Shown here: positions 17,664-26,738 of the stretch, in pieces | Layout: every line of letters starts with the position of its first letter | Numbering within the stretch: the stretch's first letter is position 1 | Assembly: GCF_014333585.1 (NCBI RefSeq) | Contig: NZ_JACSCW010000004.1 | Span: 62,001-126,000 of the forward strand | Reading direction: 5' to 3' | DNA: 64,000 bases | Source of the DNA: Hymenobacter sp. BT188 | GTDB lineage: Bacteria; Bacteroidota; Bacteroidia; Cytophagales; Hymenobacteraceae | The notes under the pieces: model-generated | Database searches by the model: none | The model's input: only the letters and a program-made list of their open reading frames with translations | What the model was told of the DNA's origin: nothing | Program-made: the position numbers and the translations under genes

Positions 17664-18800
17664 CTAGGCTACTTGCTCCGACCGGTTAACGGCCTTCGGC
17701 TTCATTAAAGACAGATTATTACGATAAAGCTCCAGCAGCGTAATAAAAATTACGGACAGCGCAAAGGTGATGAACATGGCAGAAAGCACGATAAGGGGCC
17801 GAATAGGCTTGGCCTCGCGAGTGGCCGGATACGCTTTTTGCACTACATAAATGGATGAAATGTCGCTGCTGATGGCTAGGCGCGCATTCTCATAAGTAGC
17901 CTGAGCCTCTACTAAGCGCTCTTGTAAAGACTCATAACGCATGTAAAGAGCAGTGACCAAATCGGCACCCGCTACGTAGTTTTCTAAATTAATAATGTTG
18001 CCCCCATCTGCCTGCGTAAGGCCACGCATGGCGCGTCGCAGGCCGGCTACCCGTGCTGCCGAACCACCACCGGCCGCTAATTCGCCTTCAGCGCGGCGTA
18101 GCTCGGTTTCCGTTTCGGCCAATTCTTTAGCCAGGTAGCGCGATTCATAGCCGGATTCGGTCTCTAGGCCTAATCTGCCGAAGATGCCGTACCGCTGCCG
18201 CGCATCTTCGAGGCTATCGCGCACCTGAGCCGACTCTTTCTCCAGAAACATAGTTCGATTGCGGTACAGCGTAATAATACGACCCCGGTTTTCCATGGTC
18301 AGACGCTGGTTGATGGAGTCGATGACTTGCACCAGGGTATTGGCAATGTTGGCCGCTCGCACCTTATCTGTGTCATGAAAGGCAAGCTCAATGGCGTCGC
18401 GGTTGCTATGCACAATGCTCAGGTTGTCGTTGTACTCGTCGAGCACCGCTTGATCAGCCTTTTCGGTGCCTGGCTTGCCCGCCTCGTAATGCTCATACAG
18501 ATTATACCGCTTGATAATTATAGCAGCTACAGGCTGAGATTGACCAATGGTAATAATTCGGTCTAGGTCTTCGGCGCGGCCGCCCAGAGCCAGCCGCCCA
18601 CCTTCTTCTACAATGCGGTCAGGGTCGGTGCTTTCCGGGTTTGTAGGATAAAAAATTGCCGTAGAACGGTAGACATTGGGCATTTGCCATGCTACCAAGG
18701 CACTTACCACTAAAGCCAGGGTGACAGCTAGAAGAATCAAATTGCGCCACCGAAGAATAACGGGCCACAAGCCCATAAGGGAAAACGAACGGGATGACAT
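17664..18800 (-). CDS. Wzz-type chain-length determinant (polysaccharide co-polymerase)
   Basis: 378 residues from the ATG at 18798-18800. Two membrane helices (about 20-40 and 335-360) enclose a long periplasmic part with predicted coiled coils (MFLEKESAQVRDSLEDARQR, about 180-200; ETETELRRAEGELAA). The Pro-rich PATREAKPIRPLIVL just before the second helix is typical of Wzz. It sets O-antigen or exopolysaccharide chain length. No C-terminal tyrosine-kinase domain is fused. Confidence 0.85.
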   Translation of the reverse strand: MSSRSFSLMGLWPVILRWRNLILLAVTLALVVSALVAWQMPNVYRSTAIFYPTNPESTDPDRIVEEGGRLALGGRAEDLDRIITIGQSQPVAAIIIKRYNLYEHYEAGKPGTEKADQAVLDEYNDNLSIVHSNRDAIELAFHDTDKVRAANIANTLVQVIDSINQRLTMENRGRIITLYRNRTMFLEKESAQVRDSLEDARQRYGIFGRLGLETESGYESRYLAKELAETETELRRAEGELAAGGGSAARVAGLRRAMRGLTQADGGNIINLENYVAGADLVTALYMRYESLQERLVEAQATYENARLAISSDISSIYVVQKAYPATREAKPIRPLIVLSAMFITFALSVIFITLLELYRNNLSLMKPKAVNRSEQVA

Positions 18801-18867
18801 AAAGGAAGTTAGAGAATCAAGCCGGTGCAGATGGCTGCAGTCGGTTGTCACAGGGGCCAAAACGGGG

Positions 18868-18875
18868 CAAAGTTA
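18868..18875 (-). promoter_or_regulatory. Candidate -7 element for the wzz-ligase pair
   Basis: The reverse strand reads TAACTTTG, an exact TAnnTTTG match 68 bp before the wzz ATG. No clear -33 element. Confidence 0.4.
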
Positions 18876-19018
18876 CTCGAATCGGCTTATAGTTGGCTTG
18901 CGCCTTCCTGCAAGTGTTGCCGACGCGCACTTAAGTCCTGCCTTCCCAACCACGCAGAGGCTTTATTTATTGTCTGGCTCCATATAATGATTGCGGTGCT
19001 TGCCTTGAGTCACCCTGC

Positions 19019-19026
19019 TACCTTTG
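19019..19026 (+). promoter_or_regulatory. Candidate -7 element for the flippase gene
   Basis: TACCTTTG is an exact consensus match. Transcription would begin near 19033, inside a C-run motif (19036), leaving room for translation to start upstream of the first canonical start codon. Confidence 0.4.
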
Positions 19027-19094
19027 CTTAGTTTTGCCCCCCACTCAGCTTTACTTGTATCAAACGCTTCCTCGGAAACATCAGCTTTGCCGTA

Positions 19095-20513
19095 TTGCTC
19101 AACCTGCTGGTAAAGCCGGGGTGGGTATTTGTTGAAAACCTGGTGCAGAATCAGCTTGGGCACGTGGCGTTTGGCACGTTCACGGCCTTGTCGTCGCTCA
19201 CTATTATTCTGGCTACCTTCTCCGATGTGGGCCTGACGCACTACACGGTGAAGCGGGTGGCGGCCGAGCCGGCATATCTGGCCACCTATTTTCCAACCAT
19301 TCTGCCCCTGCGCGCTTCGCTCAACTTTCTGGCGTTGGGCGCTTTGCTGATTTTGGGTTGGGTAGTGGGCTACCAGGGCGCGCAGCTTACGTTGCTGGCT
19401 ATTATTGGCGCGGCTTTGCTGCTGACACAATACGGACAGTTTTTGCGGGGCACCCTGCAGGCGCATCAGCGCTTCAACACCGATGCCATATTGTCGGTGC
19501 TAGAGAAAGTGCTCCTGCTGGGCTTGGTGCTGGCCTTGTTGCCCAGCGGCTTAACCTTAACTGGCTATGTTTGGATGCGGTTTTCCGCCGCTGCTTTTGC
19601 TGCGATATTACTGTATGGGCTCATGGTGCGCCTGTTCGGGCGGGTGCGCTATCGTTGGCATTGGGGCCATGCGCGTATGGTATTGCGCGAAACCCTGCCC
19701 TTCGCCCTGATAACGCTGCTATACGGCGCCAACGAGCGGGTAGATATGGTGATGCTGGAGCGGCTGGCCTCGCCGGCTGAGGCTAGCTATTATGCCGGCG
19801 CCTACCGCTGGGTTGATGCCGTGATGATGTACGTCTGGACCGTTATGCCCTTGTTTTTCGCCCGCTTTGCCGCCGCTTTAAATAGTCGCTCAGAGCAGCG
19901 CGACTTGCTGTGGTTTGGGCAACGCATTGTTACGCTGCCGCTGCTGCTGGCCTGCGCCTTCGTACTGTTTCGGGGTGAGGTACTGTTCTGGCAGTTTACT
20001 CACAGCACTCCCGCCGAACTGGCCCGTATGACGCTGTGTCTCAAGATATTATTCCTGAATGTGCTCGTGCATGGCTTCTTTGCTATCTACAGCTCTCTGC
20101 TCAACAGTACGCACTACGTGAAAACGGTAAGTTGGCTGGTAGCCCTGAGTTTGGCCCTCAATGTAGGTCTGAACCTAGTGCTACTACCTCGCTTTGGAGC
20201 TGTTGCCGCCGCCCTGAATACGCTCGGCTGCGCCGTGCTGGTGTCGGGTGGCTACGTGTGGCTGGTGCAGAATAGGGCAGGGGTTACTGTGCCGTGGCTG
20301 CTGCTTGGGAAGCTGCTGGGGGGCTTTTTGCTGCTGTGCGCAGGTTGGTACGGTTTGCAGCAAACGTTGGAGCTGCACTGGCTGCTGGAAAGTCTGCTGG
20401 CAACCATCGGCTTTGGCGTGCTTAGTGTGGTGCTGGGCTTGGTTCCTCTGGCTGAGCTGAAATCGTTTCTGCGACCCGGGGCCGGCGCGAAATTGCCCCC
20501 CAACACTCCATAA
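19095..20513 (+). CDS. Polysaccharide flippase (Wzx/MATE-like, oligosaccharide translocase)
   Basis: 472 residues from a TTG at 19095. About 12-14 membrane helices, a GxxxYTVKRVAAEP loop after helix 2, and the NERVDMVMLERLASPAEASYY segment typical of PST-type Wzx proteins. It flips lipid-linked oligosaccharide across the inner membrane. Oddity: the same frame stays open back to 19032 and encodes a sensible extension (KRFLGNISFAVL) that looks like the normal start of such proteins, yet has no ATG, GTG or TTG. The true start is therefore unsure. First gene of a plus-strand polysaccharide run. Confidence 0.85.
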   Translation: MLNLLVKPGWVFVENLVQNQLGHVAFGTFTALSSLTIILATFSDVGLTHYTVKRVAAEPAYLATYFPTILPLRASLNFLALGALLILGWVVGYQGAQLTLLAIIGAALLLTQYGQFLRGTLQAHQRFNTDAILSVLEKVLLLGLVLALLPSGLTLTGYVWMRFSAAAFAAILLYGLMVRLFGRVRYRWHWGHARMVLRETLPFALITLLYGANERVDMVMLERLASPAEASYYAGAYRWVDAVMMYVWTVMPLFFARFAAALNSRSEQRDLLWFGQRIVTLPLLLACAFVLFRGEVLFWQFTHSTPAELARMTLCLKILFLNVLVHGFFAIYSSLLNSTHYVKTVSWLVALSLALNVGLNLVLLPRFGAVAAALNTLGCAVLVSGGYVWLVQNRAGVTVPWLLLGKLLGGFLLLCAGWYGLQQTLELHWLLESLLATIGFGVLSVVLGLVPLAELKSFLRPGAGAKLPPNTP

Positions 20514-20563
20514 AGCCGCCCCGGACTCCTGGCTCTTTGTTCTATTGTATTTGATTTGTTCCT

Positions 20564-21490
20564 ATGAATACCGATTTGCTGCACCAACTCGAGCGCGTAG
20601 AGCAGCTGGCCACGGCCTCTAAGCTGCTCCGGCTGCTCCGGTCTCCGGGCCGCTACTTGTATGCAATTGGCTTTCGGCTGCTGCGCTACTGGGCCACCAA
20701 GAAGGGTGTAATGAAGCAAACTGACACCTTCTTCGGCACTCGCATGACGGTGGTATTGCCCGCTGGCACTGATATTTACCTCACCGGCGGCAAGTCTCAC
20801 GACTCGGAAATTCGTCTGGCCCGCTTCCTCATACAGCGCCTTCAGCCCGGCGACGTATTTGCGGACGTTGGCGCGCATTTCGGGTATTTCTCGCTGCTGG
20901 CGGCTCGGTTAGTTGGCCTAAAGGGGCAGGTAGTTGCCTTCGAGGCATCGGCCACAACTCACGCTGTGTTAGCTCAAAATGTGGATGGTTCCGCTGTTGT
21001 GCAGGCGAACCACTGCGCCGTTTCTGACCAGCAGGAAACAATTTCCTTTTACGAGTTTCCTATTCTGTACAACGAATTCAACTCGCTGGATGTAAAGCAG
21101 TTTGAGGGTGAAAAATGGTTTAAGGAGTTCAAGCCGACCAAAATCACCGTGCCCGCCGTTACGCTCGATTCGTTTTTTGCTTCCTCCGGTAAAGTGCCCG
21201 CTGTCCTGAAAATTGATGTGGAAGGAGCAGAGCTAAAAGTTATAAAGGGCGCAACAAAGCTGCTGGAGCGCGCCGCGCCGGCTGTCGTGCTGGAATATCT
21301 GGAGCCCAAGCGTCATAATACCGGCCACCAGCAAGCAGCGGCCTTGCTCCGCGAATTGGGCTACCAATCGCATCGCATCGGCCCCGATGGACAGCTTATC
21401 GTCTGTGCCGACCTTGACGCCTATCTGCAAGCTGAGCAGATTGACTCCGATAATTTTGTGTTCGTGAAGCCTCGCACATTTAGGTCGTAG
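20564..21490 (+). CDS. FkbM family methyltransferase
   Basis: 308 residues. Helical N-terminus (1-60), then FADVGAHFGYFSLLAARLVG (SAM motif I, about 101-120), GQVVAFEASATTHAVLAQNV, and LKIDVEGAELKVIKGA with the conserved acidic residues of the FkbM domain. The family O-methylates sugars or polyketides. Position between flippase and GT4 points to a surface polysaccharide as acceptor. The stop lies inside the left arm of a 116-bp inverted repeat. Confidence 0.85.
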   Translation: MNTDLLHQLERVEQLATASKLLRLLRSPGRYLYAIGFRLLRYWATKKGVMKQTDTFFGTRMTVVLPAGTDIYLTGGKSHDSEIRLARFLIQRLQPGDVFADVGAHFGYFSLLAARLVGLKGQVVAFEASATTHAVLAQNVDGSAVVQANHCAVSDQQETISFYEFPILYNEFNSLDVKQFEGEKWFKEFKPTKITVPAVTLDSFFASSGKVPAVLKIDVEGAELKVIKGATKLLERAAPAVVLEYLEPKRHNTGHQQAAALLRELGYQSHRIGPDGQLIVCADLDAYLQAEQIDSDNFVFVKPRTFRS

Positions 21491-21602
21491 AGACGCGTAT
21501 TCGCGTCTAATCGTTGAACGAACGGTACAAGGTCTTCTATTACTATACAATCAAAAACTTAACAACGAACCTGCCGATTGAGACGTGAATACGCGTCTCT
21601 AC
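21487..21602. repeat. Inverted repeat of the GTAGAGACGCG type
   Basis: The ends are GTAGAGACGCGTATTCGCGTCT and an imperfect complement (AGACGTGAATACGCGTCTCTAC) around a 70-bp AT-rich centre. A short relative (TGTAGAGAC/GTCTCTACA) occurs at 61247-61276. It lies at the junction of the FkbM and GT4 genes and could end or attenuate transcription. Confidence 0.8.
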
Positions 21603-21669
21603 ACCGTTCAGGCATTTTTTTTAAATAGGGCACGCTACACTTTATCCTCTCTTACTTATCAAGCCAAAA

Positions 21670-22818
21670 ATGCCCCCCAGTTCCCTGCACATAGCCGTCA
21701 ATACCCGTTTTCTGTTGCCGGGCGACGCGTTGGAGGGAATCGGTCGCTTCACTTTTGAAACGCTGAGTCGGATGGTGCGCCAGCATCCGGAGCACACGTT
21801 TCATTTCCTTTTCGACCGGCCCTACGACGCGCGCTATGTGTTTGCAGCCAACGTAATACCACATGTGCTGGCGCCGCCGGCCCGCCATCCACTGCTGTTC
21901 GTGGCTTGGTTTGAAGGGGCCGTAGCCGCGTGGCTCCGTCGGCACAAGCCGGCTGTATTTCTGAGCACCGACGGTTTCACGACGCTGGCTACCGCTGTGC
22001 CCCGCGTAACGGTGGTGCACGATTTGGCGTTCGAGCATTTTCCGCAGGACGTAAGCTGGTTGGTGCGCCGCTACTACCACTTTTTTATGCCTCGCTTCGT
22101 TCGGGCCTCCGCGTGGGTAATTGCCGTATCGGAGGCGACCAAGCAGGATCTGATGCAGACTTACGGCCTCGCTGCCGACCGCATTAGAGTGATTTATAAT
22201 GCGCCGGGGGGCAATTTTGCCCCCCAAGCCGCTCCGGAGCAGGCCGCTACCCGCGCCAGGTTTAGCCAGCAACAGCCCTATATCTTGTTTGTGGGAGCCT
22301 TGCAGCCGCGCAAAAACCTAGTCAATCTGCTGCGGGCTTTTGAGGCGTTCAAGACTCGCACGGGCTCCGCTACGCAGCTGCTTATTGTGGGGCGGCAGGC
22401 CTGGAAAGCGGGGCCTATCTTCGAAGTGTATCAGCAGATGCGCCACCGAGAGGCCGTCCGGCTCACTGGTCGCGTGAGCGATGCAGAGCTGGTGCAACTG
22501 TATGCCGCCGCCCGCGGCTGTGCGTATGTTCCTTACTTTGAGGGTTTTGGCATTCCCATCGTAGAAGCCCAGGCCAGCGGCTGCCCCGTCATTACCTCCA
22601 ATGTCAGCTCAATGCCCGAAGTAGCCGGCCCGGAAGGTGCTTTATTGGTTAATCCTGTTGATGTGGCCGACATTTCCAATGCCCTGGAGCAGCTCGACAC
22701 GAACCCTGAGCTGCGGCAGCGTCTGATAGCACGAGGGCTAGAAAACGTGCAGCGCTTTTCCTGGGAGCGAAGCGCCGAGCAGCTATGGTCCTGCCTACAG
22801 GAGGTAATAAAGGGTTAA
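21670..22818 (+). CDS. Family 4 glycosyltransferase (GT-B)
   Basis: 382 residues. N-terminal Rossmann half with NTRFLLPGDALEGIGRFTFE (11-30), VVHDLAFEHFPQ and a C-terminal half with FVGALQPRKNL and PYFEGFGIPIVEAQASGCPV, where the E-x7-E pattern binds the nucleotide sugar. Retaining transfer from UDP/GDP-sugars in polysaccharide assembly is the family role; the exact sugar is unknown. Its start codon sits in a C-run motif (21672), and an opposed motif pair occurs at 22206-22225 in the linker between domains. Confidence 0.9.
   Translation: MPPSSLHIAVNTRFLLPGDALEGIGRFTFETLSRMVRQHPEHTFHFLFDRPYDARYVFAANVIPHVLAPPARHPLLFVAWFEGAVAAWLRRHKPAVFLSTDGFTTLATAVPRVTVVHDLAFEHFPQDVSWLVRRYYHFFMPRFVRASAWVIAVSEATKQDLMQTYGLAADRIRVIYNAPGGNFAPQAAPEQAATRARFSQQQPYILFVGALQPRKNLVNLLRAFEAFKTRTGSATQLLIVGRQAWKAGPIFEVYQQMRHREAVRLTGRVSDAELVQLYAAARGCAYVPYFEGFGIPIVEAQASGCPVITSNVSSMPEVAGPEGALLVNPVDVADISNALEQLDTNPELRQRLIARGLENVQRFSWERSAEQLWSCLQEVIKG
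22206..22225. repeat. Head-to-head C-run motif pair inside the GT4 gene
   Basis: GGGGGGCAA, TT, TTGCCCCCC: a 20-bp hairpin with a 2-base loop, encoding PGGNFAPQ in the interdomain linker. Confidence 0.85.
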
Positions 22819-22903
22819 ATGGTGTTTCTTATGCCCATATGAATGATGGCCGACGCCAAATAATGGAACAAATAACATCTTATTTATCAGTGCGTTAAAC
22901 AGC

Positions 22904-23536
22904 ATGCTTACTCGCCCGCCTGCTCTCTTACATTCCTTATTTCCCGGTTGCGAATGGCAGCACCCGACGGCGGAGCGTATTCTATATTTAACCTTCGACG
23001 ACGGCCCCATTCCCGAAGAAACGCCCTGGGTACTCGATCAACTGGCTGATTATAAGGCCAGCGCTACCTTTTTCTGTGTGGGTGACAATGTGCAGCGCTA
23101 CCCCAGCATTGCTCAGCGCACGGTAGCCGAAGGACACCGTCTCGCCAATCACACCCACCATCACCTGAGCGCCTGGGCTCACCCGCGCGCTACGTATCTG
23201 CAGGACGTAGCCCAGTGCCAACAAATACTGACCGAGTTGAGCCTGCTGGAAGCCGAAATGCGTCCTCTATTGCGTCCGCCTTACGGGCGGCTCACCTGGC
23301 CGCTGCTGCGCCGCTTGCGCCCGCAGTATCGCCTGATCATGTGGTCGGTGCTGACTCAGGACTACGACCAAAATCTGCCGGCTGAGCGTTGCCTGCGCCA
23401 ATCCATTGCTGCTACTCGTCCCGGCGATATTGTCGTGTTTCACGACAGCCAGAAGGCTAGTCGCAACTTACGTTTTGTGCTGCCGCGCTATCTGGCGCAT
23501 TTTGCGGAGCAGGGCTTTACCTTCGCCTCTCTTTAA
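22904..23536 (+). CDS. Polysaccharide deacetylase (NodB homology domain)
   Basis: 210 residues. TFDDGPIPEETP (about 29-40) gives the catalytic Asp and metal Asp; ANHTHHHLSAW supplies the two metal His; RPPYGRLTW is motif 3. These CE4 enzymes remove N-acetyl groups from chitin-like or peptidoglycan sugars using a metal ion. No signal peptide is obvious. The next glycosyltransferase starts 10 bp after the stop. Confidence 0.9.
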   Translation: MLTRPPALLHSLFPGCEWQHPTAERILYLTFDDGPIPEETPWVLDQLADYKASATFFCVGDNVQRYPSIAQRTVAEGHRLANHTHHHLSAWAHPRATYLQDVAQCQQILTELSLLEAEMRPLLRPPYGRLTWPLLRRLRPQYRLIMWSVLTQDYDQNLPAERCLRQSIAATRPGDIVVFHDSQKASRNLRFVLPRYLAHFAEQGFTFASL

Positions 23537-23545
23537 AGGAAGAGA

Positions 23546-24649
23546 ATGCTGGCGCTGCTCACAGGGTATTTCGTGGTTTGGTTTGGGGTGATGCTGGTTT
23601 CAACGCTGCTATTTGCGCTGCGAAAAGGCGCGAAGCCTGCACCCGTAGCGAAGCCACTGCCGCGCGTCAGTATTCTGATTGCCGCCCGCAACGAAGAGGC
23701 CGCCATTGGGCGCTGCCTGAGCGCTGTTCGGGCGCTGGATTACCCCGCTGAGTTAGTGGAAATACTGCTCGGCGACGATGGCTCCACAGATAAAACGCGC
23801 GCCCATGCCCAAGAAGTAATGCAGGGCTATGGGGGGCTTTTCCGCTGTATTTCTATCACTAATACGTTGGGTACAGCCCGCGGCAAAGCCAATGTGTTGG
23901 CTCACCTCGCCCGCGCCGCCACCACCGACTTTTTCTTTATTACCGATGCCGATATTGCCGTGCCTCGCACCTGGCTATCGGGTATGCTGGCGTATGCCCG
24001 GCCGGGTATCGGTACCGTTACGGGCCTCACCGTTGTGCGCGGCCCCCGACTTTTCGACCGGCTTCAGGGCTTGGATTGGCTGCTGTCGCTGAGCTTAGTG
24101 CAGGTAGTGACCGATCTGGGAAAGCCCGTAACGGCGATGGGCAACAACATGCTCGTGACCCGCGAAGCCTACGAAGCTACCGGCGGCTACGAAGCGCTGC
24201 CCTTCTCAGTAACCGAGGATTTTGAGCTGTTTAAGGCTGTCGTGAAGCGCGGCTTTGGCTTTTGTAATGTATTCCGACCCGAAGTTCTGGCTCATTCCCT
24301 GCCCATTGCCACACCTTTGGGCTTGCTCCACCAGCGTCGGCGTTGGCTGCGCGGCGTCGAGGCCCTGCCTTGGGGTTTGAAGCTATGCTTGCTCGTTTAT
24401 GGTAATTTTTACCTGGGCGTGCTCACCCTGGCATGGGTTGCCGGACCCGGACCGGCGCTGGCTGTGCTGGGGGGTAAAATGCTGGCTCAGGGACTATTAG
24501 CTGCCATCGTTTTTCGGCGCGTGGGGCTGCGCGCGCCTTTAGAACTGCTGCCTGCGTTCGAGCTTTATACCGTTTGGCTTACGGTGAGTCTGATCGGGTT
24601 TCGGCTCTTGGGCCGGCGCTTCGACTGGAAAGGTCGTACGTATTCGTAA
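23546..24649 (+). CDS. Family 2 glycosyltransferase, membrane-anchored
   Basis: 367 residues. N-terminal helix (1-26), then SILIAARNEEAAIGRCL, LLGDDGSTDKT, FITDADIAVP, and QRRRWLRGVEALPW, the Q-x-x-R-W acceptor motif of processive GT2 enzymes. C-terminal membrane helices follow. Same architecture as the gene at 11351, with which it may share ancestry. It follows the deacetylase closely, an arrangement like that in beta-1,6-GlcNAc polymer systems, though no other pga-type gene is present. Confidence 0.85.
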   Translation: MLALLTGYFVVWFGVMLVSTLLFALRKGAKPAPVAKPLPRVSILIAARNEEAAIGRCLSAVRALDYPAELVEILLGDDGSTDKTRAHAQEVMQGYGGLFRCISITNTLGTARGKANVLAHLARAATTDFFFITDADIAVPRTWLSGMLAYARPGIGTVTGLTVVRGPRLFDRLQGLDWLLSLSLVQVVTDLGKPVTAMGNNMLVTREAYEATGGYEALPFSVTEDFELFKAVVKRGFGFCNVFRPEVLAHSLPIATPLGLLHQRRRWLRGVEALPWGLKLCLLVYGNFYLGVLTLAWVAGPGPALAVLGGKMLAQGLLAAIVFRRVGLRAPLELLPAFELYTVWLTVSLIGFRLLGRRFDWKGRTYS

Positions 24650-24687
24650 GCGTGCGCGGCCTGTGCTGCCACTCTCTTCCTGCGCCG

Positions 24688-24695
24688 TACATTTG
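24688..24695 (+). promoter_or_regulatory. Candidate -7 element for tatD
   Basis: TACATTTG, an exact TAnnTTTG match, 24 bp before the tatD ATG. Identical to the octamer at 13169. Confidence 0.45.
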
Positions 24696-24718
24696 CCGCA
24701 CCACCCGTATTCCACCCC

Positions 24719-25486
24719 ATGCACCTAACCGATTCGCACGCTCATATTTATTCCGAGCAGTTCAAAACCGACCGCGACGCCACCCTGCACCGTGCCTTCG
24801 AGGCCGGCGTTACCACCATCGTTATGCCCAATATCGACCACACCAGCGTCGATAGTATGCTCGAAACCGAGGCCCGCTTCCCCCGGCAATGCTTCGCCAT
24901 GATGGGGCTGCACCCGTGTTCGGTGGGTAAGCACTTCGAGAAGGAGCTGTACCAGGTGGAAGATTGGCTGGGCAAGCGCCCATTTGCGGCGGTAGGGGAG
25001 TGCGGCCTCGATCTGCACTGGGACAAAACCTTCTTTGCCCAACAGCAGGAAGCGTTGCGCGTTCAGATTGGGCTGGCCAAAAAGTTTAAGCTGCCCCTCG
25101 TGCTGCACACCCGTGAGGCCTTTACCGAAACCGCCGACCTCATTGAAGAGGCCCAGGATGGCAGCCTGGGGGGCGTTTTTCACTGTTTTTCGGGTACCAA
25201 AGAAGAGGCAGAACGAGCCATTAAGCTAGGCTTTAAGCTGGGTATCGGCGGAGTTGCAACCTTTAAAAATGGCGGCTCCGACAAGGTCCTGCCCGATATG
25301 GCGTTAGAGCATCTGTTGCTCGAAACCGATTGCCCATATTTAGCACCAGTACCGCATCGCGGCAAGCGCAACGAGCCCGGCTACCTGCCCCTGATAGCCC
25401 GGCGCGTAGCCGAACTGCTGCAAAAAGACGTGGAAGAAGTGGCCGCCGCGACCACACGCAACGCACAGGCCCTGTTCAACTTATAG
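24719..25486 (+). CDS. tatD: TatD family metal-dependent hydrolase (DNase)
   Basis: 255 residues. TDSHAHIY (4-11) is the first metal site. VGECGLDLHW, LVLHTREAF, FHCFSGT and LLETDCPYLAP complete the TatD set. Family members are Mg-dependent 3'-5' exonucleases acting on DNA, with broader hydrolase roles proposed. All metal ligands are present and the length is normal. The asparaginase gene follows after 11 bp. Confidence 0.93.
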   Translation: MHLTDSHAHIYSEQFKTDRDATLHRAFEAGVTTIVMPNIDHTSVDSMLETEARFPRQCFAMMGLHPCSVGKHFEKELYQVEDWLGKRPFAAVGECGLDLHWDKTFFAQQQEALRVQIGLAKKFKLPLVLHTREAFTETADLIEEAQDGSLGGVFHCFSGTKEEAERAIKLGFKLGIGGVATFKNGGSDKVLPDMALEHLLLETDCPYLAPVPHRGKRNEPGYLPLIARRVAELLQKDVEEVAAATTRNAQALFNL

Positions 25487-25497
25487 CCCCTTCCGCC

Positions 25498-26565
25498 TTG
25501 TTTCCTATCGTTGATATTCAGACGGCAGCCCACGATGGGCAGGTTAGCGCTTCCATTCTGGTGCTGTACACGGGCGGCACAGTGGGTATGGCCTACAATA
25601 AGCGCGGCGAGCTGGCACCCATGCGCTTTCGCCAAGTCAGTAAGCTGATGCCCGAGCTACGCCACCTGCGTATGCGCGTGTCGGTGCTGAGCCTGCCGCA
25701 TCCCATCGACTCCTCGAACGTGACCGTGGCCGACTGGGCGCTCATGGCCACCATCATCGGCGACCTGTACGAGCAGTACGACGGCTTCGTGGTGCTGCAC
25801 GGCACCGATACCATGGCCTATTCGGCCTCTGCACTAAGCTATTTGTTGGAAAATCTGGCGAAGCCTGTGGTGCTTACCGGCGCGCAGGTGCCCGTAGGCC
25901 GCATCCGAACAGATGCGCGCCGCAACTTCATCACCGCCCTCGACATTGCCGCCGCCCGCCACCCCGATGGCTCGGCCCGCGTGCCCGAAGTCAGCCTGTT
26001 CTTCAACACCTTATTGCTGCGCGGCACCCGGGCCAAAAAGGTGGAGAGTCAGCATTTTGCGGCCTTCAAAAGCGAAAATTTGCCCCCCCTGGTAAAAGCG
26101 GGCATCCACCTCGACTTCAACGATGCCATTATTCGCCCCCTGCCCACGGCGCCCCTGCACGTGCATACTCACCTCGACGAGAGCGTAGCCATTCTCAAGC
26201 TTTTCCCCGGCATAACTGAAAAGGTGGTGGGCGCAATTCTGGGTGTAGAGGGCCTGCGGGGCTGTATTCTCGAAACCTACGGCTCGGGCAACGCACCAAC
26301 CCAGCCTTGGTTTCTGAGCTGCCTCGAAACCGCCCAGGCCCGCGGTATTCACGTCCTAAACGTGAGTCAGTGCGAAGAAGGCCGCGTAGAGCAGGGCCGC
26401 TACGAAACCAGCGCTTCGCTGCTGGCCCGCGGCGTATTGGGCGGCGACGACATTACCACCGAAGCCGCCATCACCAAACTCATGTTTGTATTGGGCCAGA
26501 AAAAAAGCCCCCCAGAAACCATCCGCTTGCTCACCAGCAACCTGCGCGGCGAAATTACGCTGTAA
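25498..26565 (+). CDS. ansA: Type I (cytosolic) L-asparaginase
   Basis: 355 residues from a TTG at 25498, just after the tatD stop. ATG starts further up would run through tatD in another frame. ILVLYTGGTVGM (20-31) holds the catalytic Thr, and VLHGTDTMAYSASALSYLL the second active-site set, with Lys in AQVPVGRIRTDARRN. It converts asparagine to aspartate and ammonia. No signal peptide, so cytosolic as for AnsA. C-run motifs at 26082 (NLPPL) and 26507 (KKSPPE) lie in surface-like loops. Confidence 0.9.
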   Translation: MFPIVDIQTAAHDGQVSASILVLYTGGTVGMAYNKRGELAPMRFRQVSKLMPELRHLRMRVSVLSLPHPIDSSNVTVADWALMATIIGDLYEQYDGFVVLHGTDTMAYSASALSYLLENLAKPVVLTGAQVPVGRIRTDARRNFITALDIAAARHPDGSARVPEVSLFFNTLLLRGTRAKKVESQHFAAFKSENLPPLVKAGIHLDFNDAIIRPLPTAPLHVHTHLDESVAILKLFPGITEKVVGAILGVEGLRGCILETYGSGNAPTQPWFLSCLETAQARGIHVLNVSQCEEGRVEQGRYETSASLLARGVLGGDDITTEAAITKLMFVLGQKKSPPETIRLLTSNLRGEITL

Positions 26566-26600
26566 CTCAATCTCTGCTGGGGGCTACTTCCGCTGCTAGC

Positions 26601-26631
26601 TTGCGTTTGCGGAAAAAGGGGCGTTACTTTG
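26601..26631 (+). promoter_or_regulatory. Promoter of tRNA-Ser
   Basis: TTG at 26601-26603 and TTACTTTG at 26624-26631 are separated by 20 bases, close to the Bacteroidota -33/-7 layout (one mismatch to TAnnTTTG). The tRNA begins 18 bp downstream. Confidence 0.6.
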
Positions 26632-26648
26632 CCACCGCTTTCCCATCC

Positions 26649-26736
26649 AGAGAGGTGTCCGAGTGGTCGAAGGAGCACGCCTGGAAAGTGTGTATGGCTC
26701 AAAAGGTCATCGTGGGTTCGAATCCCATCCTCTCTG
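26649..26736 (+). tRNA. tRNA-Ser (anticodon GGA)
   Basis: An acceptor stem AGAGAGG/CCTCTCT, a D-arm with GTGTCCGAGTGGTCGAAGGA, an anticodon stem-loop CACGC-CTGGAAA-GTGTG reading GGA, a long class II variable arm, and GGGTTCGAATCCC as T-arm. The 88-nt length and long variable arm are as expected for serine. CCA is not encoded. A terminator follows at once. Confidence 0.95.
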
Positions 26737-26738
26737 CT

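Noticed and set aside
13907..22225. G-quadruplexes from G6 runs
   Set aside because: Each locus has only one G-run, often facing a C-run; four close runs are needed for an intramolecular quadruplex.
23546..24649. PgaC-type poly-GlcNAc synthase system with the deacetylase
   Set aside because: Only two of the expected genes are present and the GT2 lacks clear PgaC-specific features.
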